A stretch of DNA of 64,000 nucleotides from Pseudomonadota bacterium (GTDB lineage: Bacteria; Pseudomonadota; Gammaproteobacteria; Xanthomonadales; Wenzhouxiangellaceae): positions 744,001-808,000 of the forward strand of contig CP053448.1 of assembly GCA_013285445.1 (NCBI GenBank), read 5' to 3'. The notes under the pieces are model-generated. The model saw only the letters and a program-made list of their open reading frames with translations, searched no databases and was not told the origin of the DNA. This document shows positions 22,784-31,589 of this stretch, in pieces. How positions within the stretch are numbered: position 1 is the stretch's first letter; the number at the start of each line of letters is the position of its first letter. A program made the translations under genes and the position numbers.

Positions 22784-23736
22784 CTTGGTGCCAGCCTCGG
22801 ATCGATCAGCCGGCTCAGTCCGTCGACCAGCGTCAGGGCCAGAACGAACAGGACGCTGGCCAGGCCGAGCACGGCCATCAGGACCGGCTGGTCGCCGGAC
22901 AGAATGGCGTTATAGGTGATCCGGCCGATACCCGGGATGCCAAAATGGCTCTCGATCAGCAGGCTGCCGGAAACGATCAGCAGGGGCACGGCGTACACCA
23001 CGCGGGTGACGATGGGCAGCAACGCGGCGCGCAGGACATAGTGCGCCATGATCTGGCGGGCTCCGAAACCCAGCGCACGGGCAGTACGCACCGGCGCGGC
23101 AGACAGCGCCTCGACCATCACGGCGCGGAAGAATCGAACGTTGTAGCCGAGGTTGGCCAGTACCATGGCCAGCGTGGGCAGGCTGACGTGATGCAGGTAG
23201 CTCAGTGGTCCGTTGACCTCCCAGCCGTAGACGGGAAACCAGCCCAACCCGACCCCGAGGACGGCCTGGCAGGCCAGAATGATGATGACAAACGACAGGC
23301 TCATCCCGAACGAAGACAGGTGGGTGATGGCCCGGTCGAGGCGACTGTAGCGATGCCACGCGGCGGTCATGGCCAGCAACAGGGCAAGGCCAAGGCCCAG
23401 CACGAAACCGGGTGTCAGCAGCATCAGCGAAACCGGCAAGGTGCGCCACAGGAGGTTTCGTACCGGCTCGCCGCTGGCCTCGGAATGGCCCAGATCCAGG
23501 GTGAGCAGACGCGCCAGGTAGCTGACGTAGCGCTGCACGAAGGGCCGATCCTGGCCGAGCTGTTGCTGCAGCTGCTCGATCTCTGCCGGCGACGGGTTGC
23601 GCCCGAGGAGGGTGTAGACCGGATCAGGGCCGAAATACACGGTCAGCGTAAAGCTGAGCAGCGTCACGCCGAGCAGGAGTGGAACGGCCCCGGCCAGCCG
23701 AACGGCAAGGTAGCCGGTCAGCCGTCGCGGTGCCAT
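22780..23736 (-). CDS. ABC transporter permease, DppB/OppB type
   Basis: 318 residues from ATG 23736; TTG 23739 is the alternative. Six hydrophobic segments, the family segment TVYFGPDPVYTLLG near residue 31 and the EAA loop RALGFGARQIMAHYVLRAA near residue 220. It pairs with the DppC-type gene. Its start ATG shares bases with the stop of a 48-codon frame upstream (TGATG), which is where a substrate-binding protein gene would be expected. Confidence 0.9.
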   Translation of the reverse strand: MAPRRLTGYLAVRLAGAVPLLLGVTLLSFTLTVYFGPDPVYTLLGRNPSPAEIEQLQQQLGQDRPFVQRYVSYLARLLTLDLGHSEASGEPVRNLLWRTLPVSLMLLTPGFVLGLGLALLLAMTAAWHRYSRLDRAITHLSSFGMSLSFVIIILACQAVLGVGLGWFPVYGWEVNGPLSYLHHVSLPTLAMVLANLGYNVRFFRAVMVEALSAAPVRTARALGFGARQIMAHYVLRAALLPIVTRVVYAVPLLIVSGSLLIESHFGIPGIGRITYNAILSGDQPVLMAVLGLASVLFVLALTLVDGLSRLIDPRLAPR

Positions 23737-23882
23737 CAACGCCGGTTCCGATGCACGACCGACTCACCGACGGTCTGCGCATGAGCCCGCGGGGTGTGTT
23801 GAGCCGGTTCCTCCGGCTGCCCGCAGGCGGTCGGTTCCTGGCCGGTCGTCACAATTGTCAGGGCAAGGCGCCGCGGCAGCAT
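23736..23882 (-). pseudogene. Short lipoprotein-like frame, possible remnant of a solute-binding protein
   Basis: 48 residues from ATG 23882. It begins like a lipoprotein leader (MLPRRLALTIVTTGQ, then TACGQPEEP) and then runs into low-complexity polar sequence and a TGA that overlaps the permease start. A peptide-transporter operon normally has its binding protein here. It may be a deleted or frameshifted remnant, a short coupling peptide or chance. The remaining stretch up to proX holds no other frame I can support. Confidence 0.3.
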
Positions 23883-24074
23883 GGGTGTCTCCGGTAACCG
23901 GGTTCCACAGTAGCGGAAAGCGGACCGGAAGCTCAAGCGGTCAGGTCGCCTCTAAAAGAACGCTTTTGTGTGCTGGCCGGACTGTGCCATCCAGGCCGGG
24001 CATTCCAGCCATCCACTGGCTGGACGGCTGTCCGCATCGCCATACGTTGTCGCCACCGGCGCGGCGATACGGAT

Positions 24075-24101
24075 GCTGACCCCGGCATCGGCCGGGGCAG
24101 C
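24075..24101. terminator. Hairpin downstream of proX
   Basis: GCTG-A-CCCCGGC-ATCG-GCCGGGG-CAGC, an 11 bp near-perfect hairpin 65-91 bases past the proX stop. There is no T-tract, so it may be a 3' stability hairpin or Rho-assisted terminator of the proVWX transcript rather than a classical terminator. Confidence 0.45.
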
Positions 24102-24165
24102 ATCATCCAGGTGGCTTGCCGGCAGCGGTCGCCGCAGGGGACGAGGCACTGCGCGTTCGGACGCT

Positions 24166-25032
24166 TCAGTTAATGCGTCCGGTCACCCAGTAGTCGATCA
24201 GGCCTTCATGGTCATCGATGAAACGATCAACCGCTTCTTCGTAGCTGTTTTCCTGGGCGTAGAACATGGCGTTCTGGAGCTCGTCGAGATCCAGATGCAT
24301 GCGCGCAAGGAACAGCGCCGCTTCGGGGTTTTCCTGGTAAAAGCCCTGGCGAGCCAACGCGTGGACCCGTTCGTAGCTGCCCAGGACGCCTTTGGGATCG
24401 TCCAGGTAGCGCAGGTCGTGCGCGCCGAACTTCCAGTGCGGACTCCAGCCGGTGACAACGATCCACTCATCGCGGCGAACAGCCCGCGCCAGCGCGGCCG
24501 TCATGCCGGCGCCGCTGGAAATCTGCAGCTCGTAGTTGTCGAGTCCATAGTCCTCGATGGCCTGCTTGGACAGTCGCGTCAGACCGGCGCCCGGATCAAT
24601 TCCGGTGATCGTGCCGTCGAGTCTGTCGCGCACGCTGTCGTTTTTCAGGTCCTCGATCGACGACAACTCGTCTTCAGGGATGTAGGTCGGCACCGCCCAG
24701 CCGAGTCGCGCATAGCCGTAGAGAATACCCAGGTTGACAACATCGGCCCCGACGCTGTCCATGTAGTCTTCGTGGGTCGACGGCAGCCAGGACATCAGCA
24801 TGACGTCGATATCGCCCTGGGCCAGGCCCTGGTACTGGGGTGCAATATCGGTCTGGATGAGTTCGACCTCCTGGCCCATGCGCTCTTCCAGCACCCGCGC
24901 AGCCAACTTGGTGACAAATTCGGCATCGGACCAGGCGGTCCAGCCGATCTTGACGCTGTCTGCCTGCAACGGCGCAGCCAGCGCCGTGGCCAGGCCGAGT
25001 GTGATCAGTAACTTGGTAATGTTCCCTCGCAT
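24166..25032 (-). CDS. proX: Glycine betaine/osmoprotectant-binding protein
   Basis: 288 residues. Signal peptide MRGNITKLLITLGLATALAA ending near residue 24, then an OpuAC-type binding fold. Trp-containing segments (IGWTAWSDAE, LMSWLPSTHED, VVTGWSPHWKF) are placed like the aromatic cage that holds quaternary ammonium solutes. It is the periplasmic partner of ProW and ProV. It is separated from proW by an 87-base gap with no terminator that I can see. Confidence 0.9.
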   Translation of the reverse strand: MRGNITKLLITLGLATALAAPLQADSVKIGWTAWSDAEFVTKLAARVLEERMGQEVELIQTDIAPQYQGLAQGDIDVMLMSWLPSTHEDYMDSVGADVVNLGILYGYARLGWAVPTYIPEDELSSIEDLKNDSVRDRLDGTITGIDPGAGLTRLSKQAIEDYGLDNYELQISSGAGMTAALARAVRRDEWIVVTGWSPHWKFGAHDLRYLDDPKGVLGSYERVHALARQGFYQENPEAALFLARMHLDLDELQNAMFYAQENSYEEAVDRFIDDHEGLIDYWVTGRIN

Positions 25033-25119
25033 GATGTCTTTCTCCTTTCAGTTTGAGTGAGAAAACCATCGCGTCCGGGATTGCACGGTACACGATGAAA
25101 GGCTCGGTGCGCCGGGCCG

Positions 25120-25980
25120 TCAGCGGCGTTGCGTCGGCGCGAAGCTCTGGGTGATCCGGTCAAGCAGAATGGCGAGAATGACGACGCCCAATCCGCCCTC
25201 GAAGCCCAGGCCGACATTGAGCCGCTGAATGCCGGTCAGCACCGTATTGCCCAGACCACCGGCGCCAATCATGGAGGCGATCACCACCATTGACAGGGCC
25301 AGCATGATGGTCTGGTTCACGCCGGCCATGATCGAGGGCATGGCCAGCGGAAGCTGTACCTTGGTCAATAACTGGCGACGGGTGCAGCCAAATGCAAGCC
25401 CCGCCTCGATCTGTTCCTTGCTGACCTGGCGGATACCCAGGTTGGTCAGGCGCACCGCGGGCGGCATGGCGAAAACGACCGTGGCGATCGCGCCGGGCAC
25501 TTTGCCCAGCCCGAAGAAGATCGCTGCAGGGATCAGATAGACGAACGGCGGCATGGTCTGCATGAAGTCGAGTATGGGACGAATCATCGACTCGACCAGG
25601 TCATTGCGCGCCATGGCGATGCCGATCGGGATGCCCGCGGCCAGTGCCACCGTGCTGGCCGCCAGCACCAGCGCCAGCGTCTGGACGGTTTCCCGCCACA
25701 GGCCCATGCCGATGATCACGGCCAGCGACACCAGCGCAAACAGTCCGAATTTCCAGCCGACCCGCCACCAGGCCAAGGCAATCAGAACCAGACTGAGCAG
25801 CCAGGCAGGCACCAGCATCAGTCCGGCTTCGAACGAATCGGTCAGAAAGCCGATCAGGGCGGCAAAACCGTCCAGCAACGGGGTCAGATTATCCTGGATC
25901 CAGACCACGCCGGATTCGACCCATTTGCCGATGGGCAGGTGAAACTGTTTGAGCCATTCATCCATGCTGATCATCTCCAC
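25120..25980 (-). CDS. proW: Glycine betaine ABC transporter permease
   Basis: 286 residues, shorter than E. coli ProW (about 354) because the N-terminal tail is reduced; it opens [14 protein letters not shown], as ProW/OpuAB do. Several transmembrane helices and the EAA loop [18 protein letters not shown] (about 195-215) are present. It forms the inner-membrane channel for osmoprotectant uptake. Its start lies 23 bases inside the 3' end of proV. Confidence 0.93.
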   Translation of the reverse strand: MEMISMDEWLKQFHLPIGKWVESGVVWIQDNLTPLLDGFAALIGFLTDSFEAGLMLVPAWLLSLVLIALAWWRVGWKFGLFALVSLAVIIGMGLWRETVQTLALVLAASTVALAAGIPIGIAMARNDLVESMIRPILDFMQTMPPFVYLIPAAIFFGLGKVPGAIATVVFAMPPAVRLTNLGIRQVSKEQIEAGLAFGCTRRQLLTKVQLPLAMPSIMAGVNQTIMLALSMVVIASMIGAGGLGNTVLTGIQRLNVGLGFEGGLGVVILAILLDRITQSFAPTQRR

Positions 25981-27169
25981 TTCTGGCGAGCGTCTGCAGC
26001 AGCCGGGTTCTCGATACGGTGCCGAGATAGCGCCGGTTTTCGTCGGTGATCGGAATGGGCGCCGAAGTGGCTGCGCAGCGTCCGATCAGATCGTTCAGTG
26101 GCGTGTCCGGAGCCACCGCTTCGACCGGCTCGAAGGCCTGGCGAAATCGCGGTTCGTCGCCGTTTTCCAGCGCGGCCACCAGCGCCTTTGCCGAGACCAG
26201 GCCCTCGAGTCGACGATCGCCGTCAACGACGATGGCGTATTCGCGGTCGTGGCGCTGCATCCGCTCGAGCGCTGCGCGCAAACCGACGCCGGGGCGTTCG
26301 ATGACCGTAACCTGCTTACGGTCCAGGATATCGCCAGCGGTAAACACCTGGGCGATGTCCACGCCGTAGAAGAAGGAGCGGACGTAGTCGTTGGCCGGTT
26401 CGCTCACGATTTCCTCCGGCGTGCCGACCTGTACGACCTTTCCGTCCTGCATGATCGCGATGCGGTCACCGATACGAATCGCTTCGTCGAGATCATGCGA
26501 GATGAAGACCACGGTACGCTGCTGCCGGCGCTGCAGCTCCAGCAGCTCGTCCTGCATTTCGGTGCGAATCAGCGGGTCGAGTGCCGAGAATGCCTCATCC
26601 ATCAGCATGATTGCCGGATCAGTGGCCAGCGCGCGGGCCAGGCCAACGCGCTGCTGCATGCCGCCGGACAACTCGTCGGGATAGCTGTTGGCGTTCGATT
26701 TCAGTCCGACCTGGTCGAGCGCTTCCAGCGCCCGAGCCTGGCGTTTGCGGCGTTCGACGCCGGCAACCTCGAGGCCGAACGCCGCATTGTCCAGCACCGT
26801 CTTGTGGGGCATCAGGGCGAAGGACTGGAACACCATGGCCAGATCCTTGCGGCGCAAGTCGATCAGCTGACGGTGGTTCATGCTGGTGACGTTCTGCCCG
26901 CGGATGCGGATTTCGCCGCGTGTCGGTTCGATCAGCCGGTTGAGCAGGCGCACCAGCGTTGACTTGCCTGAGCCCGACAGGCCCATGACGACGAACACCT
27001 CGCCTTCTTCGATGCTGAGGGTGGTCTTCTGCACGCCGACCGTCTGGCCGGTCTGTTTGAAGATGTCGGCCTTGGAGCAGCCCTGTTCGAGCAGGGTGAT
27101 GGCGGCCTCGGGGTTGTTGCCGAAAATCTTGAACAGGCCAGAGACTTCGATGAGCAGCGTGTTGGACAT
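25958..27169 (-). CDS. proV: Glycine betaine ABC transporter ATPase
   Basis: 403 residues from ATG 27169; upstream open frame is not homologous. Walker [11 protein letters not shown] near residue 60, signature [14 protein letters not shown] near 166, Walker [14 protein letters not shown] near 188, and the ISHDLDEA switch. The C-terminal 120 residues are two CBS modules that sense ionic strength in OpuA-type transporters. First gene of proVWX; divergent from ppa. Confidence 0.95.
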   Translation of the reverse strand: MSNTLLIEVSGLFKIFGNNPEAAITLLEQGCSKADIFKQTGQTVGVQKTTLSIEEGEVFVVMGLSGSGKSTLVRLLNRLIEPTRGEIRIRGQNVTSMNHRQLIDLRRKDLAMVFQSFALMPHKTVLDNAAFGLEVAGVERRKRQARALEALDQVGLKSNANSYPDELSGGMQQRVGLARALATDPAIMLMDEAFSALDPLIRTEMQDELLELQRRQQRTVVFISHDLDEAIRIGDRIAIMQDGKVVQVGTPEEIVSEPANDYVRSFFYGVDIAQVFTAGDILDRKQVTVIERPGVGLRAALERMQRHDREYAIVVDGDRRLEGLVSAKALVAALENGDEPRFRQAFEPVEAVAPDTPLNDLIGRCAATSAPIPITDENRRYLGTVSRTRLLQTLARSGDDQHG

Positions 27170-27190
27170 CGTCTGGGTAACTCCGGTCAG

Positions 27191-27217
27191 CTGTGCGCAC
27201 AGGCTTGTTACCGTAAC
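27191..27217. promoter_or_regulatory. Palindromes upstream of proV
   Basis: Two palindromes 5 bases apart in the 148-base gap between proV and ppa: CTGTGCGCACAG (27191-27202) and GTTAC-C-GTAAC (27207-27217). Either may be an operator for proVWX. The first has CTG-N6-CAG, so does not fit LexA spacing. Confidence 0.3.
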
Positions 27218-27283
27218 CGTGATCGCAGGCGGATTCAAACGGGCGGGCCGGTCCTGTCGACCGCCCCTGCACCAGCGGCGGGC

Positions 27284-27289
27284 TATAAT
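27284..27289 (+). promoter_or_regulatory. -10 element of ppa
   Basis: A perfect TATAAT 29 bases before the ppa start. I see no good -35 at 16-18 bases. Confidence 0.5.
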
Positions 27290-27317
27290 CGATGATGATT
27301 CAAACTTCATCCAGCCC

Positions 27318-27842
27318 ATGAACGTCAACGAGATTCCGCCGGGCGTCAATCCACCCGATGACTTCAATGCCATTATCGAGATCCCGCTCGACGGTCCGCC
27401 GGTCAAGTACGAGGTCGACAAGACGACCGGGGCCATTCAGGTCAATCGTCTGCTGGCAACGGCCATGCGCTACCCGTGCAACTATGGCTTCGTGCCCAAT
27501 ACCCTGGCCGAGGACGGTGATCCGCTCGATGTCATGGTGCTGATCCGGGTGCCGCTGCTGCCCGGTTCGATCATTCGCTGCCGCCCGATCGGCTTTCTGG
27601 AGATGTCCGACGAGGCCGGCCGTGACGTCAAGATCGCCGCGCTGCCGATCGAGAAGGTCTCACCGCTGCACGAAGATATCAACTCGATCGATGATCTGGC
27701 CCGGTTCAGCCGGCGCAATATCCGCCACTTCTTTGCTCACTACAAGGACCTGGAGATCGGCAAGTGGGTCGAGGTGCTTGGCTGGCATGGGCCCGAGGCG
27801 GCGCGCACCGAAATCATGCGCGCCATCGAGGCCGCTTGCTGA
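27318..27842 (+). CDS. ppa: Inorganic pyrophosphatase
   Basis: 174 residues from ATG 27318, usual length for the soluble hexameric type I enzyme. It hydrolyses pyrophosphate and so drives biosynthetic reactions. Family residues are intact: [11 protein letters not shown] (Lys, Glu), [21 protein letters not shown] (metal-binding Asp triad) and [13 protein letters not shown]. Its last 183 bases overlap the 3' part of a convergent gene. Confidence 0.97.
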   Translation: MNVNEIPPGVNPPDDFNAIIEIPLDGPPVKYEVDKTTGAIQVNRLLATAMRYPCNYGFVPNTLAEDGDPLDVMVLIRVPLLPGSIIRCRPIGFLEMSDEAGRDVKIAALPIEKVSPLHEDINSIDDLARFSRRNIRHFFAHYKDLEIGKWVEVLGWHGPEAARTEIMRAIEAAC

Positions 27843-28847
27843 AGGCCGCGGCGGGACCGGCAGGACGTTCTCGCGCTGCAGGATCTCGACAATCCGCCGC
27901 GTGAAGCGCGCCCGATCGTGCTGGTCGATATGCGAGGTGTCGGGCAATTCCAGTGCGGCAAGCTCGGGATCATCGGCAAAGTGCACGCTGCGCGCGCCGG
28001 TGGCTTCGGCCAGGTGGTCCCAGTACTGCTCGCGCGGATAGTTGGCCTGGTCAAGTTCAAGATGGCGGTCGGCCGTTGGCATGCGCAGGAAAACGACCTG
28101 GCCGCCCCGCTGCCGGATGCGTGCCACGGCCCGGGCGACCGGCCGGAGTTCCTCGCGCCAGCGCTGCGGATCCGGCGCCGGGCGCTTGCGGTAGTCGGCC
28201 GCCAGCGCCTGGGTAAAGCCGCGCCGAAGCACCGTGGGGTCGGTCATCGAAAAATCTGCGGCGATGGTGCGATCGGGCAGCATGCGCGTGTAGTGGCGAA
28301 CCGGCTGGCGACCCTCGATCCAGCCCAGCAGCCGTCTGACCAGGTTGAATTCGCCGCCGGACACGACCAGACGCTGCTGCACGGCGCTGAGCAGCCACCG
28401 CTCGATGCGTCGCTGCGGGCCGAAGTCGCGATGGTAGTGGCGTACCCAGGGCTCGCTCATGTCGCGATACCAGTGCGCCAGACCGCGTGCATCGACGGCG
28501 CACAGGACGACACCGGCAAAGCGGGGATCATTGGCCAGGTCGTTGAGTACCGCAAACGGGTAGTGGCCGTTGATCGCCAGCGAGGTGGCCGTCCAGCCAG
28601 GCTGAGCCTGCTCGAAGGCCGGTACCGAAAACGCCAGCTGGATGCGTGATGCGCCGATGACGGTCAGGTGGCGCTGCTGGTCGATGCCGCTGGCGCGATC
28701 GCGGTGGATGGCCCACAGATCACGGTCATCGATCAGCGCCGGCCGATAGCCCTGGCTGCGCCAGTAGGCTTCCCAGGTCGAGACGGCCGCGAACGCCACC
28801 AGCAGGGCCAGTCCGAGTGCGCAAAGCGTGGATCGGTTTGTCATCAT
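27660..28847 (-). CDS. SGNH hydrolase-like (AlgX/DltD-type) acyltransfer protein
   Basis: 395 residues. One N-terminal membrane segment (TLCALGLALLVAFAAVSTW), then an SGNH-like core: VIGASRIQLAFS near residue 63 (the GxSR block) and a late DTSHIDQHD (the DxxH block, about 310-318). It probably moves acyl groups on to a polysaccharide in the periplasm. The start overlaps the MBOAT gene's stop. The core plausibly ends near residue 330; the last 60 residues are antisense to ppa and look like readthrough sequence. Confidence 0.75.
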   Translation of the reverse strand: MMTNRSTLCALGLALLVAFAAVSTWEAYWRSQGYRPALIDDRDLWAIHRDRASGIDQQRHLTVIGASRIQLAFSVPAFEQAQPGWTATSLAINGHYPFAVLNDLANDPRFAGVVLCAVDARGLAHWYRDMSEPWVRHYHRDFGPQRRIERWLLSAVQQRLVVSGGEFNLVRRLLGWIEGRQPVRHYTRMLPDRTIAADFSMTDPTVLRRGFTQALAADYRKRPAPDPQRWREELRPVARAVARIRQRGGQVVFLRMPTADRHLELDQANYPREQYWDHLAEATGARSVHFADDPELAALELPDTSHIDQHDRARFTRRIVEILQRENVLPVPPRPSASGLDGAHDFGARRLGPMPAKHLDPLADLQVLVVSKEVADIAPAEPGQIIDRVDIFVQR

Positions 28848-30262
28848 CAGAACTGGAAATAGATGAAGGCGCGATGCTCACCGGGGCTGAGCAGCACTGC
28901 GGCCAGCAGCAGACCGACCATTCCGCCGCGAACAGGCCAGGGCAGGTCAGCATAGACCCGGTCTATTTCAATCCTGCGGATCACGGCGTGCCAGATCAGT
29001 AAGGCCGCCATCATCGCCAGGGCCAGCCATCCGGCCGGGTCGAGCGTCGAGGCGTCAAGCCTGACCAGGTCGCCGAAGAAGGCGCCGGCCTGGGCCAGGT
29101 CTGCGGCGCGAAACAGCACCCAGGTCAGAGTGACGACGATAAAGGTCAGCAGTGCATAGAGCGGCATCAGCGCGGCATGGCCGAGCAGCGGCAGGCGCAC
29201 AGCCAGGGGTTTGAGGCTGTGTTCGAGCACCAGCCAGCCGCCGTGGGCAAGTCCCCACAGCACGAATGTCCAGGCGGCGCCATGCCACAGGCCTCCCAGG
29301 CCCATGGCGATGAGCAGGTTGCGCAGGGTTCTGGTGCGGCCATGGCGGTTGCCGCCCAAAGCGATATACAGGTAATCCCGGATCCAGGTCGACAGCGAAA
29401 TGTGCCAGCGGCGCCAGAAGTCGGACAGACCGACCGCCGCATAGGGCGCGTGAAAGTTCTTCGGCAGCCTGAAACCGAAGCAACGTGCCGCGCCGATGGC
29501 GCACAGCGAGTAGCCGGCGAAATCGCAGTAGATCTGGCCGCTGAATGCGGTGATCGCGGTCCAGGCCGTCAGGGCGCCATTGCTGCCGGCTGCGGCAAAG
29601 CCGCCGTCGACGACCGGCGCAAACAGGCTGTCGGCCAGGGTCGACTTGAGAAACAGGCCCGCGACGATCAGCGCCACGCCGAGTTCGAGGTCGGTGCGGC
29701 CGGGCCGGCGGGGTTCGGCGAGCTGCCCGGCAAACTGCTCGTAGCGCACGATCGGCCCGGCGACGAGCTGCGGAAAGAAGCTGACGTACAGGGCGTAGTC
29801 GGCGAAGTCGCTGCCCGGTGCAATGCGGCGTCGGTAAACGTCGAGCGTGTAGGACAGCGTCTGGAAGGTGTAAAAGGAAATGCCAATGGGCAGAATGAGG
29901 TCCAGTGCCGGTGCCCGGTAGCTGAGGCCCAGTCCGAGGCCTTCGAGCAGCGCGTTGTAGTTGGCGATCAGGAAGTCGCCGTACTTGAACCAGCCCAGCA
30001 GGCCGAGGTTGACGACCAGAGACAGCGCCAGCCAGCCGCGTCGCGCCGCCGGCGTGTCCGCGAGGTGCAGGCGCCGCGCGGCCTGCCAGTCGACGACCGT
30101 CGAGATGACCAGCAGCCAGATGAAGACCGGGTTCCAGGCGGCGTAGAACAGGTAGCTGGCGGCGAGCAGTTCGAACTTGCGCAGCCGCCAGGCGCGGGTT
30201 GCGCCGGTCGCTGCCAGCAGCGCGATCATGAACAGGGCGAAGGTGAGCGAGTCAAAGGTCAA
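28847..30262 (-). CDS. MBOAT family O-acyltransferase (AlgI-like)
   Basis: 471 residues, about 10-11 transmembrane helices. The AlgI signature DFWRRWHISLSTWIRDYLYI (about 285-304) and the downstream GLGGLWHGAAWTFVLWG carry the two conserved histidines of the membrane-bound O-acyltransferases. It passes an acyl group from a cytoplasmic donor across the inner membrane to a secreted polysaccharide or peptidoglycan. The following SGNH-like gene is its expected periplasmic partner. The polymer is not revealed here, as no synthase or export gene lies nearby. Confidence 0.93.
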   Translation of the reverse strand: MTFDSLTFALFMIALLAATGATRAWRLRKFELLAASYLFYAAWNPVFIWLLVISTVVDWQAARRLHLADTPAARRGWLALSLVVNLGLLGWFKYGDFLIANYNALLEGLGLGLSYRAPALDLILPIGISFYTFQTLSYTLDVYRRRIAPGSDFADYALYVSFFPQLVAGPIVRYEQFAGQLAEPRRPGRTDLELGVALIVAGLFLKSTLADSLFAPVVDGGFAAAGSNGALTAWTAITAFSGQIYCDFAGYSLCAIGAARCFGFRLPKNFHAPYAAVGLSDFWRRWHISLSTWIRDYLYIALGGNRHGRTRTLRNLLIAMGLGGLWHGAAWTFVLWGLAHGGWLVLEHSLKPLAVRLPLLGHAALMPLYALLTFIVVTLTWVLFRAADLAQAGAFFGDLVRLDASTLDPAGWLALAMMAALLIWHAVIRRIEIDRVYADLPWPVRGGMVGLLLAAVLLSPGEHRAFIYFQF

Positions 30263-30298
30263 GACGGAATCCTGTCGACGGCTGGAACCGGGTGGCGC

Positions 30299-31489
30299 TC
30301 AGTCAGTCCCGGCACACACCTTGCCGGCGAGATCGCCGGCGTAGATCAGCGAACGCTCGCTGGCGGCGTTGACCGCGCTGATCGTGAGATAGTGATCCGA
30401 GCCGCTATCCGGCAGCGGCAGGCTGATTGAAAAACCGCTGTCGGTCAGGCCCGGACAGTCGAGCACGCGCGCCACGTCGGGCCTCGGCTGATCGGCCGCA
30501 TGGCGACGGCAGCGGTTGCCCAGGCAGGTCTCGACATAGCCAAACGGCGTTGCGTCGAGTGAGCCGGCCCAGCCGCGCAGGTTGACGATGTTGTGTTCAC
30601 GATCGATCTGGAGCTGATCAAGCCAGCCGCGCGTGCCCCGCTCGAATGTTGCAAGGCCCGCGTCTTTCTTTGCGCCGGTCATGGTGACGACATAGACGTC
30701 CTGTTCATGAGCCAGCAGTTTGGGCAGACGGGTGATGCCACAGCCGGCGCCGGCCGCTGCGCGGATGGCCCGTGAGACATACGCTTCAGTGACGAAGGTG
30801 GTGCCGTAGATCTCGGCGCCCAGCTCCGGGTTTTCGCTTGTATCAAGATAGCGGATGCCGTTGTCCGGCATGCTCTGGTTGCCCGGCAGCAGCGCCTCGC
30901 CATGAACGCTGAAGCACAGTGCGCCTGATGGTTCGAGCAGCCGGATCAGTTGCGCCAGCCAGCGCTGGAACAACCCGTGCGGCAAATGCGAAAACAGCGA
31001 TGCCGCCCAGATCATGTCGAATCGGCGCGGGCAGTCGAAGGCTTCCGGCTCGGCGCTCGACTGCAGCGCGGTCACGCCGTAGCGCTCGCGTACCCAGCGG
31101 ACCGCCTCGGGCTGAATCTCGGCGGCGCTGATTTGCGCCGGCGACAGGCTGTGGACCAGAAAGCGCAGCAGGCGACCGTAGCCGCAGGCAAAGTCGAGAA
31201 ACTCGATCCGCCGCGGTGTGGCGAACAGGCGCTCGGCCAGCTGGCGGACGGTGTGGTATTGCTGCAGTGCAACGGCGAAGTACTGGCTGACCGCCAGCGC
31301 CGCATCCTGATGGGCCTTGAGCGAGTGTCCGAGCATTTGACAGTCGGGATGGACCGCGGTATCGAGCGCGGCCGGCGCCAAGTCTCCCGGCATCCATCGG
31401 CAGTGATCCAGGAGTGCCGCGGCCAGGCGCGGATCGGCGAGTGCCCGGCGCGCTTGGTCGGTCAGTCGACAGGCGTTTCCAGATTCCAT
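30299..31489 (-). CDS. Class I SAM-dependent methyltransferase with extra C-terminal domain
   Basis: 396 residues. SAM-binding motif FLDFACGYGRLLRFL near residue 96-110, then a Rossmann core to about 270 (SLFSHLPHGLFQRWLAQL, FSVHGEALLP). The remaining 125 residues form a Cys-bearing beta-rich domain (ETCLGNRCRRHAADQ). Substrate unknown. It lies 37 bases upstream of the MBOAT gene on the same strand and is divergent from a shorter paralogue, so both probably take part in polysaccharide or glycan modification. Confidence 0.85.
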   Translation of the reverse strand: MESGNACRLTDQARRALADPRLAAALLDHCRWMPGDLAPAALDTAVHPDCQMLGHSLKAHQDAALAVSQYFAVALQQYHTVRQLAERLFATPRRIEFLDFACGYGRLLRFLVHSLSPAQISAAEIQPEAVRWVRERYGVTALQSSAEPEAFDCPRRFDMIWAASLFSHLPHGLFQRWLAQLIRLLEPSGALCFSVHGEALLPGNQSMPDNGIRYLDTSENPELGAEIYGTTFVTEAYVSRAIRAAAGAGCGITRLPKLLAHEQDVYVVTMTGAKKDAGLATFERGTRGWLDQLQIDREHNIVNLRGWAGSLDATPFGYVETCLGNRCRRHAADQPRPDVARVLDCPGLTDSGFSISLPLPDSGSDHYLTISAVNAASERSLIYAGDLAGKVCAGTD

Positions 31490-31589
31490 TGCGGCAGCCG
31501 CTGCTCGTGGTCAATTGGGTTGACGCGGAATGCTACCATTACCGGCGCCTTTCGGAAGAGTCAGGCTGCCCTCGGCAGCACTAAAGCCC

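Noticed and set aside
23940..23970. Terminator-like AAAAG-AACG-CTTTT repeat
   Set aside because: Short AT-only stem, no GC-rich helix, and not just downstream of any gene.
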